Below are positions 12,147 to 25,149 of a stretch of 64,000 bases of DNA, piece by piece (within the stretch, counting starts at the first letter, position 1; each line of letters starts with the position of its first letter). Origin of the DNA: Tetmemena sp. SeJ-2015 (taxonomy: Eukaryota > Ciliophora > Spirotrichea > Sporadotrichida > Oxytrichidae); contig JAJKFJ010022336.1 of assembly GCA_027382625.1 (NCBI GenBank), forward strand, positions 124,001 through 188,000, in the 5' to 3' direction. A program made the position numbers and the translations under genes. The notes beneath the pieces are model-generated. The model was not told the DNA's origin. It saw only the letters and a list, made by a program, of their open reading frames with translations, and did no database searches.

Positions 12147-13667
12147 TCACATTTATTGCTTTTATTTTGACTTTTAGCTTTGCTCTTTTTCTTTGATTTT
12201 TTGTTTCCTATCGTGCATATGGTCTTAGAGTTCTTTATCATCTTCTTCTCTAAATATGATTATAATTAACGAATATACAAAGACTTTTTATTATTCGAGT
12301 AATGATATTTTCTAGATCGTATTTGATCTCACTGAGGAAAAGTGCTTTGGCAGGAGCTGCATTTTTATAATACTCTTGCTAGATTTTTGCATTATTATAA
12401 AAAGACATGCTTATTTTTGCATCTGCAAGTAGTTCTTCATGCTCCTTTTTCTTGAGCAAGTCTTGTATATCTTCAATGCTTTGTATTTTACCAGTTGAGT
12501 AGTTGACTGCAGTTTGCATCATGATTCTAATTTAGTTCCACATGAAGGAGCGAGATCTTATTTGAGTTTCCAAAAGCAAGGGAAGTCCGAAAGATGGCGA
12601 GTTAAACTAATTAGTGCTGTTCTTTGCTTTCAGGATATCTTGAAATATAAAGAGGAGAAAATATGAAGATGAATTGATGAAGGTCTGAGAGTTTGCGAAA
12701 TGCTAAATCTTGTCTTCTCTCTTCGAGATTATTAGGTTTAAGAGTTTCATTTATCTGATTCAATTAATTCGTCAAATGCAGGTCATGCTTGTAGAGAGGA
12801 CTTGCCTAGCTCACCTGAAAGTAAATCTCCTCTATTGTGCGAATATAGTCATAAGGATCAGGCTATAAATTATTTATTTCTATAATGATTTCTAAGTATT
12901 CTTACCTCATTTATTCTGACTAAGTTTTTGAAATAGTGGGTTCCTTAAAACGTAGATATGGCTAAGTAGAATTTAGCGATATCAAATTCTTCAAAGGCCA
13001 ATTCCCATGTATGATCTCTCATAATGTGAGCGTATGGACAACTGGAATTCCTTCTCCCTCCTTAGTTGAGTAGGATCTTGTAGTTATACGTTCTATTTGA
13101 GACTACATTAATATGAGCTTTTAATTTTACCTATAGAGAGGACTCTATCTGCAGTCAAAATATCCATCTTTCACGCGATAAAGCTGATTCACTTATATGT
13201 TGTGCTCTTTCCTTGAGAAAAAGGAGTTTAGTCCCATCCTTAGATCTTCACTATAATAAAGTTTCCTTGTTGCTGGGTCGTTTTCAGCATCGAAAGTCAG
13301 GGCGTTACAATAAGCGTGAACACCTTTATCAGTCCTGCTTGCTCCGCGTACTTTAGGCACTATGTTTTGGTTCTTCCTATTGAACTCTTTTAATCCGTCC
13401 TAAGTTTAATTGTTGAAATGAACGGATAGAAAATTTTAATATTTTGTATGGAAAATGAAGTAGAAGGCTAGCTACATTTTTATATATGTGAATCTTATTT
13501 ATTCAAAGTCTGAATACAGGATATTCTTTTCTTACCTCAAAGACAGATAGTATACCTCTCTCTGTAATGTTTGGCTCAACAGGATCCCTCATTCCATGGA
13601 AATGAGATCCATCATAAGAGAAGATTGCTAAGTACCTTCTTGAGTGCTCATTTACTTTTTTCAGCAT
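12147..13667 (-). CDS. tRNA pseudouridine synthase, TruA/PUS1-PUS3 family
   Basis: Isomerises uridine to pseudouridine in tRNA. From ATG 13667 the protein reads MLKKVNEHSRRYLAIFSYDG, then GSHFHGMRDP. After a GT-AG intron comes VRGASRTDKGVHAYCNALTF, the family signature with the catalytic Asp (RTDKG). Further on are LYRVKDGYFDCR, YAHIMRDHTWELAFEEFDIA and GTHYFKNLVR, the equivalent of the G-x-H-DF motif. The C-terminus is Gln/Lys-rich to TGA 12149-12147. Four interruptions between exons are GT-AG introns, and no pointer-type insert was needed, so this gene may be IES-free. Whether it is PUS1-like or PUS3-like cannot be told by eye. Confidence 0.85.
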
Positions 13668-13847
13668 TATGTATTTTAAAAATGTTTAATTTAATAAACC
13701 ATATGAATTTATAAAACAGCTCAAAGAGGAATGAAATTATGACATTAAATCTAATTATAATAAATATAATTTGAATTCAAAATTTGTAGTCCATTTTTGC
13801 CAGACTAAACTCTTCCAAAGCTAATTTGATTCTTCACATCTTAGAAT

Positions 13848-16800
13848 ATGCACATAATTGAGATAATTTTGGATGGATTCAAATCCTATTCTCACAGAAC
13901 CATCGTTGAAAGTAAGTTAATTAAGCTTTTTGGATATATTAAACTTCATGATAAAATTAATGAATTTGATTTGCGGAATATTAAGGCAATTACTTCCATT
14001 TTTACTCTATAAAGAAAGCATGATGGTTTTTAAAGCATCAATAAGAAAATGCCTTAATTGTTCTTTATGAATATTTTGAGCTATTCTAAGCTATAATTTG
14101 ATTTCTTTTGTAGAGTTCGATCCTCAGTTTAACGCCATCACCGGTTTGAATGGTTCAGGCAAGTCAAACATCCTTGATGCAATTTGCTTTGTGCTGGGTA
14201 TCTCCCAACTTTCTCATGTGAGAGCTGAAAAACTTCAAGAGTTGATCTACAAACAGGGAAATTCGGGAGTGACCAAAGCTAGCGTGACCATCTCATTTGA
14301 CAACTCCAATAAAGCTCAAAGTCCTCCTGGTTACGCTGAAATGCCCAAAATCTCCATTTGCAGAACCATTGAAAACCAAAAGTCAAAGTACTACATCAAT
14401 CCAATTCCTTCACTCGTTATTTGAATATCTTAGAGTGAATTTATAGTAAATGGATCTACCAAAACAGCTGAGCAAGTGAAGAGCTTGTTCTGCTCTGTGA
14501 AGCTGAACGTCAACAACCCTCACTTCCTGATTATGCAAGGCAGAGTAACAAAGGTCATAAACATGAAACCTCCTGAGGTATTGGGATTGATTGAGGAGGC
14601 TGCTGGTATTTCTCTTTACCAAGCAAAAAAGGAGCAGACTCGCAACCTGATTAAAAAGAAGGACGCAAAACTGGAGGAGATTAAAAAGATCCTTGAAGAG
14701 GAAGTAAATCCTCAGTTGGACACTCTCAAAGCAGACAAGGAGGCCTATGCCGTTTTCAAAGGAAACGAAGCACAAATTGAAGCCAATCGCAAAGTGCTGA
14801 TTGCACACAAGTATTGGGAAAATGATTAGCTGGTTAACTAGGGAGATTCAAAACTCGAACAGTTAAAGGCTTAATGCAGGAGAACTGAAGTTGAGGAACA
14901 GAACAAGCAAGCCGAGATAGATCAAATGAAAAAGCAACTGCACCTTATAAAATGAAATAATGAATGGTTTGTATATTAACTGTATTTGGCCAAGCAAAGC
15001 AAAGAGGTCACAGAGGAAGAGAACCAAATCAAGAAAAGCATTCATGATCTTGAGAAGGACATCTATTCTTAATTTAAGTAAAATTCGAATCTTTAATTAA
15101 AGCCTAGTAACAAGATCTAAATTTCAGAAAATTAATAAAATTTCTGAATTTAAGAGCATACATAAGAGTAGATTTTAAGTGTCTTCTCTTTTTTATTTAT
15201 TAAATTAAACAAAGGTTAGTTATTTTCCTTTAATTTATATTCCAAGTCCCTTCAAAAGAAGAGGATTGAGACAGAGGAGGAGTAGTTCATTTCTAAAGAG
15301 TAGAAAGATTTCGCCCTCATTGAAAATCAAAAGATTAAGATTGGTAAATTCGAGAGATAGATTTTAGAGCTAGATAATGAGACACTTAAATAGCTTGAGA
15401 AAGATATTGAAAATACCAGAGAGTAACAAAGAGAGTATGATCGCGAGCTCAAAGCTATCAAGGAGGGAAAGTAGACAAGTGGTTCAGGCTTAGGTGTCAT
15501 TGAAAGAGCTCTAGCTGAGAAGGAGAATGAATTAGTAGGCGTACAGAATAAACTTAGAGATCTTGAGCTACAATTCAAACTCAAGCGGCAAGAGATTGCA
15601 GATGCAGAGAAAGTTCACTAGAATAGAGAACAAGAGATCAAGGCTTTCTAGAATGATCTGAACATGAAGTAACAGAAGAAATAAACTATCATCAATCTCT
15701 AATGAGTGCATTTTTAAGATACTCAGCATGGAAAAGCAATTAGAGGAGAAGAAAGAAGATCTCATTCACTATGAGTAACTGAGAAAGGACAAGCAATAGG
15801 TAGAGCATAGATTGCAAGAACTTGAGAAATAAAGGGAGCCCCTGCAAAGACATGGAACCATTGTGACTTTTGAATATCGCGATCCTGATGAGTAGTTTAA
15901 CAGAGACTTGGTGCTGGGAAAGATAATTAAACTTTTCAGAGTGCAAGATATTCAAACCTTTGGGCAAGCCCTAGAGCAGATTGGAGGACCTAAGTTCAAT
16001 AACGTAGTGGTAGAAAATGAAATTGTTAGTGGAAAGCTTATCAAAGGTAGATGTGTCAATTCAAATTGTGATATAAGTTATAGTATAAAATTTTTGGTCA
16101 ACTACAACGTTACCTACATCCCTTTGAATAAGATTTAAGCCCCACCTTTCTCAGAAGATATGAAGAGAAGAATTCTATCAATGGTCCCCGAGGGCAAAGC
16201 CTGGTATGCTAAAGATCTAATCCAATATGATCCAAGGCTAGAGCCTGCCATGAATTTCGTATTTGGAGGTCAAGTAAGTCTATTCTTAAGATTATAACTC
16301 ATCTTTTATAGTTTGTTGCAGCTGATAGAGAAACTGCAAATAAAATTTGCTTTAATGGCCTCAGACCTTTACATTTAATTACTTAAAAATGCTTTATAAA
16401 CCTTCAATATGTGTCACTCTGGATGGTTAGAAGTACAACCCCGCAGGTCTACTTGAAGGAGGTTACGTGAAGTAGAATGAAATTATCAAGGGTTGTCACT
16501 AATATCTTGACTTGATGGATCAACGAGGAAGCTTAAATTAAGCCAAAGAGAAAATAGATAAGCAGCTCTAGTTCCTTCATAACACTTGTAAGCATCATCA
16601 AAACTCATCTGAATACTTTAAGTCTCTCATATCAATTATATTTAGTTCGACTTACTGAGGATCTGAAGCAGGGACTTTAGCTGGTATAGCACGAATATAA
16701 TTTCAAGAAAGAGCGCTTGGAAGAGCTCAGAATTCATCTATCTCCTCTAGAAGTTCTTCAGCTGTTAACATCGAAGCTAGAATTAACCTACTTAAGGAAG

Positions 16801-18385
16801 AACTCCAAGAATTGAAGCAAAAGATTGAACTCTTCAATCAAAAATAGGTAGAACTCAATAAGGAAAGAGAAGAAAAGAGGCAAGAATTGAATATCATGAA
16901 AAGTCAAGCCAAGAAGGCAGACTCTCAAGCTCAAACTAGAATGTTCCAGGACAAGGTCTCTAATAATTTGTTATGCTTTATTCCACTTATTAATTTAAGG
17001 TCAACGAGTTAGGAAGGGTGAGAGAACAGCTTCAAAGGCAGCTGCAATAGAAAAGAGACGAGCGAAACAGACTAGAGATAAATATCGAGGAAGCTAAGAA
17101 TGAAATTATCTCCATGCAAGAGAGTTTGAAGGTGGAATAGAATCGTCTGCAGACTGAGAAGATTAAGATAAGAGAGCTTTTAGCAGAGTTAAAGGAAGAG
17201 CAGCGCTAGCTTGATCACTTTAAAGAGAAACTTAAGTTGATGGAATCAGAAAGAGTCAAAGCAGATATCGAGGAAAGCTAAATTCTCTCAAGACTCACGG
17301 CGAAAGAGAAAAATTTGGAAAAGTTGAGAGAGGAAAAGAAGGAGAAAGAGTCAGAAATCAGGAAATTTGAAAGTGACATCAGGCTTTCTCGCAAACTCAT
17401 TGAGCAACTAGATCAGCAATTCAAGTGGATCGCTAATGAAAAAGAATTCTTCGGATCTGCTTAGAGTAAGTATGACTTTGCAAGAATCAACATAAATCGA
17501 ATGTCTGAGGAAATGGTAAGGCTTGAGCAAGAAAATGAGAAAAATAAGAATAGAATTAATCATAAGGTGAGGCTATGTTTGACAAAGTTGAACAGCAATA
17601 TAGCGATTTACAGCGCAAGAAAGAGACTACCCTAAGAAACAAAGATAAATTTGAAGAGACTATCAAAGAGCTTGATGATCTGAAAAATAAGGAGGTAGAG
17701 AGAACTTACACTGCTGTAAACAAGTATTTTGCGGACATTTTTAGTACTCTCTTGCATGGAGCTATGGCAAAGCTTATGCCTCCAGAGAATAAATCTGTCC
17801 ATGATGGCTTAGAGCTTAAGGTAGGATTCAGCGGCGGTTGGAAAGAGAGCTTGACTGAACTCTCAGGTGGTTAGAGATCTCTTCTTGCTTTGAGTCTGAT
17901 TTTGGCTCTACTAAAGTAAACTTTTGCATAAAGTGGAATATTTGATTCCTCTAAAATTTTTTTATCACCCTGCTCCTATGTACATTCTTGATGAAATTGA
18001 TTCGGCTTTGGATTTATCTCACACTCAGAACATAGGAATTATGATCCGCAAGTTCTTCTAGAACTCTCAATTCTTGATTGTTTCACTAAAAGAAGGACTA
18101 TTCTAGAACGCTAATGTTCTTTTCAAAGTGGCACTAGTCGACGGTCATTCAACAGTCAAGCGCTTCCAAATCAGAAAGGCACCTTAGAATACTATTGGAG
18201 CAAGCCAAGACTTAAACATTTCACTTTATAAATTGTAATCATAGTTTAAATTGATTGTAATTTTAAACCAATCAAGCTCCGCAGCTTAATTAAAGCAAAA
18301 TAGCAACTCTCGAATGATTAAACAAGGAGATAGGAGAGGCTAAATAGAAGAAGAAAAGGAAGAAGAGGAGGAGATGATGTCTTGA
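13848..18385 (+). CDS. SMC2: Condensin subunit SMC2
   Basis: ATPase arm of condensin, which compacts chromosomes. [18 protein letters not shown] starts at 13848. Walker A is [16 protein letters not shown]. Then come [20 protein letters not shown], typical of SMC2, a long coiled coil, the hinge region ([18 protein letters not shown] to FVFGGQ) and the second coiled coil. Signature motif [15 protein letters not shown] is followed by Walker [17 protein letters not shown] and [18 protein letters not shown]. An acidic tail ends at TGA 18383-18385. Introns: 13912-14113 (long for this locus), 16274-16311 and 16588-16645. The remaining breaks are pointer-flanked IESs whose removal gives a continuous SMC2 protein. 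The N- to C-terminal order of segments matches their order in DNA, so the locus is not scrambled. Confidence 0.95.
14401..14451 (+). other. IES, pointer AAT, in SMC2
   Basis: AAT at 14398-14400 and 14449-14451. Excising 51 bp joins KYYIN to [13 protein letters not shown], matching the conserved SMC2 block. A TGA lies inside. The ends are not GT-AG. Confidence 0.88.
14941..14982 (+). other. IES, pointer AACTG, in SMC2
   Basis: AACTG at 14936-14940 and 14978-14982. Removing 42 bp deletes a TGA and joins MKKQL to [13 protein letters not shown]. Confidence 0.9.
15069..15242 (+). other. IES, pointer TATTC, in SMC2
   Basis: TATTC at 15064-15068 and 15238-15242. The 174-bp insert (largest found here) is removed to give [19 protein letters not shown] in the correct phase. 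Confidence 0.92.
15680..15719 (+). other. IES, pointer AAGA, in SMC2
   Basis: AAGA at 15676-15679 and 15716-15719. Excising 40 bp removes a TGA and corrects phase, joining NMKQQK to [12 protein letters not shown]. Confidence 0.9.
16060..16101 (+). other. IES, pointer GTCAA, in SMC2
   Basis: GTCAA at 16055-16059 and 16097-16101. The 42-bp insert is in frame but adds residues absent from SMC2 proteins; excision gives [16 protein letters not shown]. Confidence 0.78.
16370..16404 (+). other. IES, pointer ACCTT, in SMC2
   Basis: ACCTT at 16365-16369 and 16400-16404. Removing 35 bp corrects phase and joins ICFNGLRP to [15 protein letters not shown]. Confidence 0.9.
16732..16751 (+). other. Short IES (20 bp), pointer AGA, in SMC2
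   Basis: AGA at 16729-16731 and 16749-16751. Excision restores phase between LEELR and [14 protein letters not shown]. Confidence 0.75.
16959..17002 (+). other. IES with pointer AAGGTC, or a GT-AG intron, in SMC2
   Basis: AAGGTC at 16953-16958 and 16997-17002 flanks 44 bp. The same segment can be read as an intron starting GTCTCT and ending TTTAAG. Either removal gives [15 protein letters not shown]. Confidence 0.75.
17511..17572 (+). other. IES, pointer TGAGG, in SMC2
   Basis: TGAGG at 17506-17510 and 17568-17572. Removing 62 bp joins INRMSE to [14 protein letters not shown], matching the conserved SMC2 spacing before the C-terminal ATPase half. Confidence 0.88.
17936..17962 (+). other. 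IES with T-run pointer in SMC2 (limits approximate)
   Basis: Between LILALLKQTF and [12 protein letters not shown] lies an AT-rich insert bounded by TTTT (17932-17935) and a run of seven T (17957-17963). Removal to leave five T restores frame. The exact cut is ambiguous within the T run. Confidence 0.65.
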
Positions 18386-18556
18386 GGTACCTAAACTTTT
18401 ATCCCTAATTTGTGCTGTATTATGTATTTTTGTAGCTTAAATTTCGTTTTAATTTATTTTACTTATATTTACTTATTATGGTAAGTATTATTATGATTAA
18501 ATACTGAACAAAGCTCACGATCTTTTAAGGAAAATTTCTAGTAAGATGCTATCAGC

Positions 18557-21500
18557 ATGATAAGAAATCAAGATATCAAAAATAAAAACTTCGATTAAAA
18601 TCTTCCACAAGAGTTGAATTAGAGTCTCAGTAATTATGACTTTACAAATATTTTGTTTCCATATTTTTAAATGTTAAGACTTTATCAAGAGAGATACAAC
18701 TGGATCGAATGGAAAAGTATCTTAAATGAGCATGTTCGCTTTTCCTTAACACTAAAATCATGCTTAAAATTCCGAATAAGGAGTTTACAATGGCTAAAAG
18801 ACAAAGCTAAACTATTTTCATGCGAGTATTGGTAATTCATAAAATACTCACTCCGGATTACTCACCACTTTAAATCAAAGCTAGAACTCTACTATAATGC
18901 AAGCCAGGTTTAATTAAAATAATGGCTCTACTTAATAAATGAGAAATTAAACTTCCAAAATGAGTGGAGCCATAAGTTTTCAAAGTAATGGTAATTTCGC
19001 TCAAGAGGGAAGAAGACTCATGACAAGTGGAAGTGTTAATAGATTGGGTAGTCAGTTTAATAATGATAACCAGAATAGCTAGGGAAGAGCTCTCCTGACT
19101 GCTTATAATGGTGGTTAAAGATAAAGATAGTTGGTTACTGCTGCAGGAGGTAGCAGATTGAGTTTAAAGAAGTCACTTTCTGAGAGCAAGATAATCGGAT
19201 AGAATTCAAACTACGCCGACTAAGAAGATAAGCTGAAGTCAACTAAAATTTTTCAAGCCAGTAGGAATTTGAAATATATAGGCTCAACTCTAGGGGCTGT
19301 TGGCTCTTAGACGATCAAAACTCTCCCTGGTTTGAATAAAATACCTATCATAATTAGCAATGGGAGCAACACGAGTCACAACTTTCAGAGCCACCAATAA
19401 TAAGAGTTACACCTCCCTCAAACAATGAGGAATTAAATCTAGAGCAAGATCCTGACGCAGAATGAAACGCCGCTTTCAAAAGACTAAAAACTAGAGTTAC
19501 TAAGAGCTAAAAAGACAGAAACAGAAAACAAGATCAAATCTAAGCTAAATATTTATGCGAGTGTGAGGCCAAAGTAAGATCAAAAGATCCTAGATAGGGT
19601 GAAAAAGGATTACATAGATCAAATGGAAAGGCATACTAGATAACCTAACATAGATCATTTATATTCAGTCATTCCACATCAATTAAGCTACATTCCTCCT
19701 CAAACAGCGAATCTTACTCCCTCTTCAAATTTTGTAGCCAGTTTACCAAAGACGATAGCATAATCTCAATAGCAACAAAGGCCTAAATACGGAGATTAAT
19801 TTCAACAAACTAGCAACTAGAATTACGATTTAGAGGAAAACGTGACCACTATTTGTTCAACTGACAACCCTTAAAATAGATAAACAACCTCAGCATCTAC
19901 TCTTAATCACTAGAACTCAGTGGACACTTTTGGTAATTACCTAAATACTGAAGGAAGACCTTCCCCCACTAATGCCTCAAGAATCTCTTTCTCTAAATCT
20001 CACCAGCACTTTCGTTCTACTAGCATGATTTCTAAGGTTACTACAAAATACTAAGCATAAGCGAAGAACTTGAGGAAAATGAAACATGCTCTTGATCTTT
20101 AGTTGAATCAATACTTAGATGGGGATCTTGCTAAGAAGTTTGGAGAGGCTGAGACAGTAGAAGACTGGTTTTTTACTGAAGAGGGCTCAAATGGAAATTC
20201 TCCTACAAAATCCATTCATTAAGCAAGGTTTAACGAGACTGAATTTGCTTAAAACAATAAAACCAAACTCACCTAAAAAGCATAAGATATATTATTTTAG
20301 CCCAAAAGGCATAACCTGATCCTTTTATTATGAATTATAGTTTTAAATCCTTTTGAAGAAAATGTTCTATTAAAGTTCATTCTAAACCAAGATACCTAGG
20401 GGTTGGCAAAAGCGCTTGAATCATCTAACGGAAAGAAATTAACTTTAAATCAGAAAAAATAAATAATTAATCAAAGAGACATAAACAAAGATTCTTCGAA
20501 TGAGCTTATGAAAAAAAGAGTTAACTTTGATTTAACTTTTTAATTTATGAGCAAGGAGAGAGAATTCATGTTTATTTATTATATAAGTTTTTTAGGAGTC
20601 AGGTTTGGAAGAAGCGTAGTTCACTATGCGATTTGCTAAAGAAATTATGAGCTTGTTGAAATTTTGCTGCGAAACGGCGGAGAAGTTTGCTTTAGAGATT
20701 TCTTTGGCAGGAGTATGTAAGTTTAACTTTGCAAATATATTCCTTTTTTATCTTGTCTTGTAGTTTGCACTACGCAGTAATTGTTGGATGCGAGAAGAAT
20801 ATCCTGGAGATGTTATTGAACTATAACCAGCTAAATGGAGGCAAGGCAAAATTAAATTGATCCTTAAATCTTAAGCTGTGTGCATATGTTTTTGAGGCAT
20901 TCAATGCTAAAGATCTTAAATTATTGAGAATTGTAATTATAATCTCTAAGGAGCTTCTATTGCTTCTGATAATCGATAATCGAGCATGGAAATGAGGAGG
21001 AAAGAGTTGGAGCTGGAAAAATCTCAAAGCAGTAATAACTTCCTGCTCATAAATTAAAAAGCCAGTATTCAGGAATCTTTTATTGGTGTCAATGACGAAG
21101 GCTAAATTGAACTGAGATAGAATCCAAATTTAAGAAATTCTATGCCTGAGACATCTGATAGTAAAATCATTCACAGGTCTATCATTAGAGATAGTAGTGT
21201 GTTTAATTTATATTAAAAAAAGGATAGAAAGTCTAGCATGAACTTCAACTATCCATAAATCATGTTTATAATTTAAATAAAAGATATTCAATCAAATAAG
21301 AGCTATATGAATCTTATATTCATGCAAAGCATTACTTTTTTTTAACTATGTATATTTAGCAATAATTGGATAGTAGTTGTTTAAACTAGAAATAGGCTAG
21401 TTACAATTAAACTCTAAATAAAGGCTCAGCAACTTTTTCACCCCACAGCAGCTATAAGTAGCAGCATTAATTCATAATATGCTTGTCCATCTTAATATTT

Positions 21501-24500
21501 TAGCCTCAAGTCTAGTTCGATTATTTTCAAAGCTTGCAATAAAACAACTATATTGATGGATAGGACATATTCGGGAGAACCCCTCTTCACTACGCAGTGC
21601 TAACTTAAAACCTTAAACTAGCAGCAATGCTTTAATTAAATAATCATTCATACATTTACACTTCAGTGCTTATTTAAAGTGGAGCTAACCAAAATCTAAG
21701 AGATTAAATGAACTAGAATTTAAGTTTTAAAGAAGAAATTCAATATCATTTTATAGAGGCCTGCAGATATTGCTCAAGATAGGGAATTTAAAGAATTCTT
21801 TTGTTCTAGGAATATCGTTGCGATGAATTCTCAAACTAAGTCACCAACTAATCCTTGTAAAAGTAGGATTGATAAAAAGGAATCAACTTTCAAACATTTT
21901 TCATCTGTTTTCCATTCAACATCTAAAATGTCTTCGAGTGAGTCTCCTTCAAGACTTCTCAAGCAAAAGAACTTGGAGTTAAGTTCGATTGAAGCACTAG
22001 CGTAATTTTCAAATAGTTAGCTGTAGCATTACATATATGGGATTTACGGGGACAACGCACTAACTTATATGATAAGAGTGGATGAAAAGAAGAAATTTTA
22101 GTATTTGCTTTTTAAATGGAGGTTTTAAAATGCAAATATAATTTGCTGAAGAGAGGGCTGTTAGCATCATAGGCAGATAATGAAGGCAATACTGCTTTAC
22201 ATTATGCAGTGAGGATGGAGAGGCTAGAATATCTCTGTTTTTTTCTAGAAGGAGATTTTCATTCAACTGAGGAGAGAATATTGCTTTCAAATTTATTTTG
22301 ATGGTTGTTAAAGGATTTCAATGATCATAATTTCAAACCAGAACTGAGCAAATTAAATGTGACGATCTTATATATGCATGGTTTCTTTTATATAATCAAC
22401 AACGTCTCGATGAATAAAAGTTATATGATGGGAACTTAATCCTAGCTTAATCATTCAATAGTTGGCCTTTCTACTACCCAATTATTTTTTTGAGAGTATG
22501 ATATTTTTATAATTAGGAGGGAGTGGAAGCACGCTTGCATTTTAGATAGACAGTTTACTGTCATTAGATAGAAGTAACTTCACTGATGGGTACACACCAA
22601 TTCATGAGGCGGCAAAAGTTGGAAACCTACAAATTTTCGAGTATCTTGTCAACGTCATCAAAAGAAGGAATATGATTGTCGATTCGCATTTTTCAAGCTG
22701 ATTATAAAGTAATTGCTTTCGTTATTAATAAAAGCCATAAAAAGAGGTAAAGCTTAAACCAGAGCCTGAGGACAGGATTAGAGAATATTAAATCAATTGA
22801 GGATGTCTATGAGTTTACCGATTATCAGAACATGACCCCACTTTTGATAGCAGCAAAGTACAATCACTTTGATATTCTAAAGTTCCTTATCAGTCAAGGG
22901 GCAAACGTTTATGCTTCGATGAATAATTTGAATAAAGTTATCATATGCTTAGTGCCAGATGCTTCAGAACTGCTTGCATTATGCAGTGCTTAATGATAAT
23001 GAGCAGATGGTGCGATATCTTTTGTTCGCAGATGCAGAGAGTGGCATTCTCAAAAATGAGAGTAACTTTAGAAACTAGAAGCCAGAAAACTTTGACTTAA
23101 ACAAAAAGTACTCCCACTTGTTTGCTTTTAGTTTATATTTTGCGCATATATGGGAAGCAGTTTCAGTGAGGACTTCGTCTTCTTATGATAGAGTCATTCA
23201 GCTCCTTAAAAATCACTCCAATTTTAGTTAAGACTTAATTATTAATTAAATCATGGAGAACTTTACTAGGCTGACAGTAAATCTCTAATCGGCTAAAATA
23301 CTCCTCTCCACTTTGCTGTCATTTACAATATCATCAAATTCAGATTATTTTCCAAAATAACTTTAATATTATTAATTCTAAAAATAGAAATAAGATATCC
23401 AAGCCAAAAGAGTATATCAAATAGTTTGTACGAAATATTTGACTATAAATTTAACTTTAAGGATAATGTGAGAGCTCTTAGAATTCTAGTTTAATCTCAG
23501 CCTATAAACTAAACTCTTGATATACCGAATGCTGATGGCAAAACACCTAAGGATTTTGCAATGATGTATGCGAATGCAGAAGACAGATAGAGAATGCTAT
23601 CAATTATTATCCTAATAAAAATAGTTACATTTAATTAAAGCTGCTTATCCTTAACAGGGATTTCACAATGCCTTAACAAACAATCGTAAGTCCGTCTTTT
23701 AAGAAAAGAAAACTAGGAGCCACTCAAAGTAAATTCAGCGTCAGCCAGATGACAGAGAACAATCTACCATAAAATTCAAGTCCACATAATTTCACTACCA
23801 CCATTTAATAGCCAGGACAAGAAACCAATCAAAAGCATCTATTAAAATATAAATGCGAGCACAAATTTTATATATCAGTAGTACTAGTTGATGTATCAAT
23901 CCCCTCTGACTAATAAGTTTGATCCAATTTATGAGCTTTTAGAAGGCGATGATCCTATGCCCTAGAAAAAGAATCTCCAAAATCTTCATGTTGATTAATC
24001 ATAATTTGCGTAAAGGTCAATCAGTCATGAATAAAGAGAAGGACCTCCTCAAAAACTTACTATTCATAAGTTATTTTATAAAAAGTCCTATTTTCCATTT
24101 TATTATAAAGGATTGTAACTGAATTCAGTTAGCAAAGATCTGCTCGTAAACAAAATAGTTTGAGTGACAATAACTTGACACCCTATCTTAAGAACTCTTC
24201 AGACACATCATTAAATGGAGGAGGTACTAATTTATCCAAGCCTCTCGCTTCTATCCAGGAGTCTGACACTCAATCAATTCAAGTAAATTCCAAGCCAGGT
24301 AATCCCTTCAGAGAAGTCACTATTAGCATTTTAAAGATCTGTGAAATGGTATTAGAGTTTATAATTAAATTTTTTAATAAGAACTCAGTAAAATTGATTA
24401 CAGAGCCAATGAATGAAAATGAAATTAGAAGCTCTTAAGATGCAGATATCGCAAAGGTAAACAAGGATTTAAATAAACTAGTTCACGGGTAGAGAGATAG

Positions 24501-25149
24501 TTTGCAAATTACCACTGATAACTAAGAATGCTTTGATTCCTACTAGAACGACTCTCCTCTCTTGAACTTGACTCAAGCCTAGTAAAGAATGGAGATTATT
24601 TATATTTAAGTTCTAAGAGAGATTGAACTTTTTGTAAACTCAAAGTAACAAGAGTACTTAATTCCAGAGAGAAGACTGGGAAGATTCAATCCTGATGTTT
24701 ATTAAAAAGTTATTAGCTCCTCAGCAATTGACTCTAGCAAGCGACAAATGGCCTCTCCTTCTTATACTTCAAACAATCAGAGCTTGAACAGTAGCTTTGT
24801 GAACGGACAAGGCCTGCATTTCATTTTTAATCTAAGGTCATATGTTTTGTGTTAAAATTTCAACTTCAAAAGATAGCAATCAACAGCAAGGAAGAAGCAG
24901 CAAGTTGAAGACTTATTTAATCAGCTAGATGACAAATGCAGGAAGTACATTGATTTTCGCATTATCGAGGATAAATGGAAGCTCTTTCCGGGCATCTTGG
25001 GAGAGAGTTAATGCAATTATCTTCGCAACCATTTAGAGAGGTACTACTAAGATAATTAAAATATTTTAGTCTTGATTTTATTTCTGCAAGATACGAAAAT
25101 TACTCTCAGCAGCTTTTCTAAGATTATGAGTTTTTATGTTAATGAATGA
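18557..25149 (+). CDS. Large ankyrin-repeat protein with Gln/Ser/Asn-rich N-terminus
   Basis: A Trp-rich opening (MIRNQDIKNKNFDQNL, ATG 18557) changes phase into a long Ser/Gln/Asn-rich region; a second possible start is ATG 18897 (MQARFNQNNGS). Ankyrin repeats follow between about 20.6 and 23.1 kb: SMHYAVIVGCEKNILEMLLN, NEGNTALHYAVRMERLEYL, DGYTPIHEAAKVGNLQIFEY, NMTPLLIAAKYNHFDILKFL and NDNEQMVRYLLFADAES. Phase changes between repeats indicate several introns or IESs. A C-terminal region (SDNNLTPYLKNSS to KLFPGILGESQCNYL) ends at TGA 25147-25149. Ankyrin repeats bind partner proteins; no catalytic or membrane domain is visible. It could be two genes, with a break near 24.0-24.1 kb. Confidence 0.55.

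Noticed and set aside
15060..15245. Alternative 8-bp pointer TTAATTTA for the large SMC2 IES
   Set aside because: Its excision leaves the wrong reading phase and a TGA. TATTC gives the correct SMC2 sequence.
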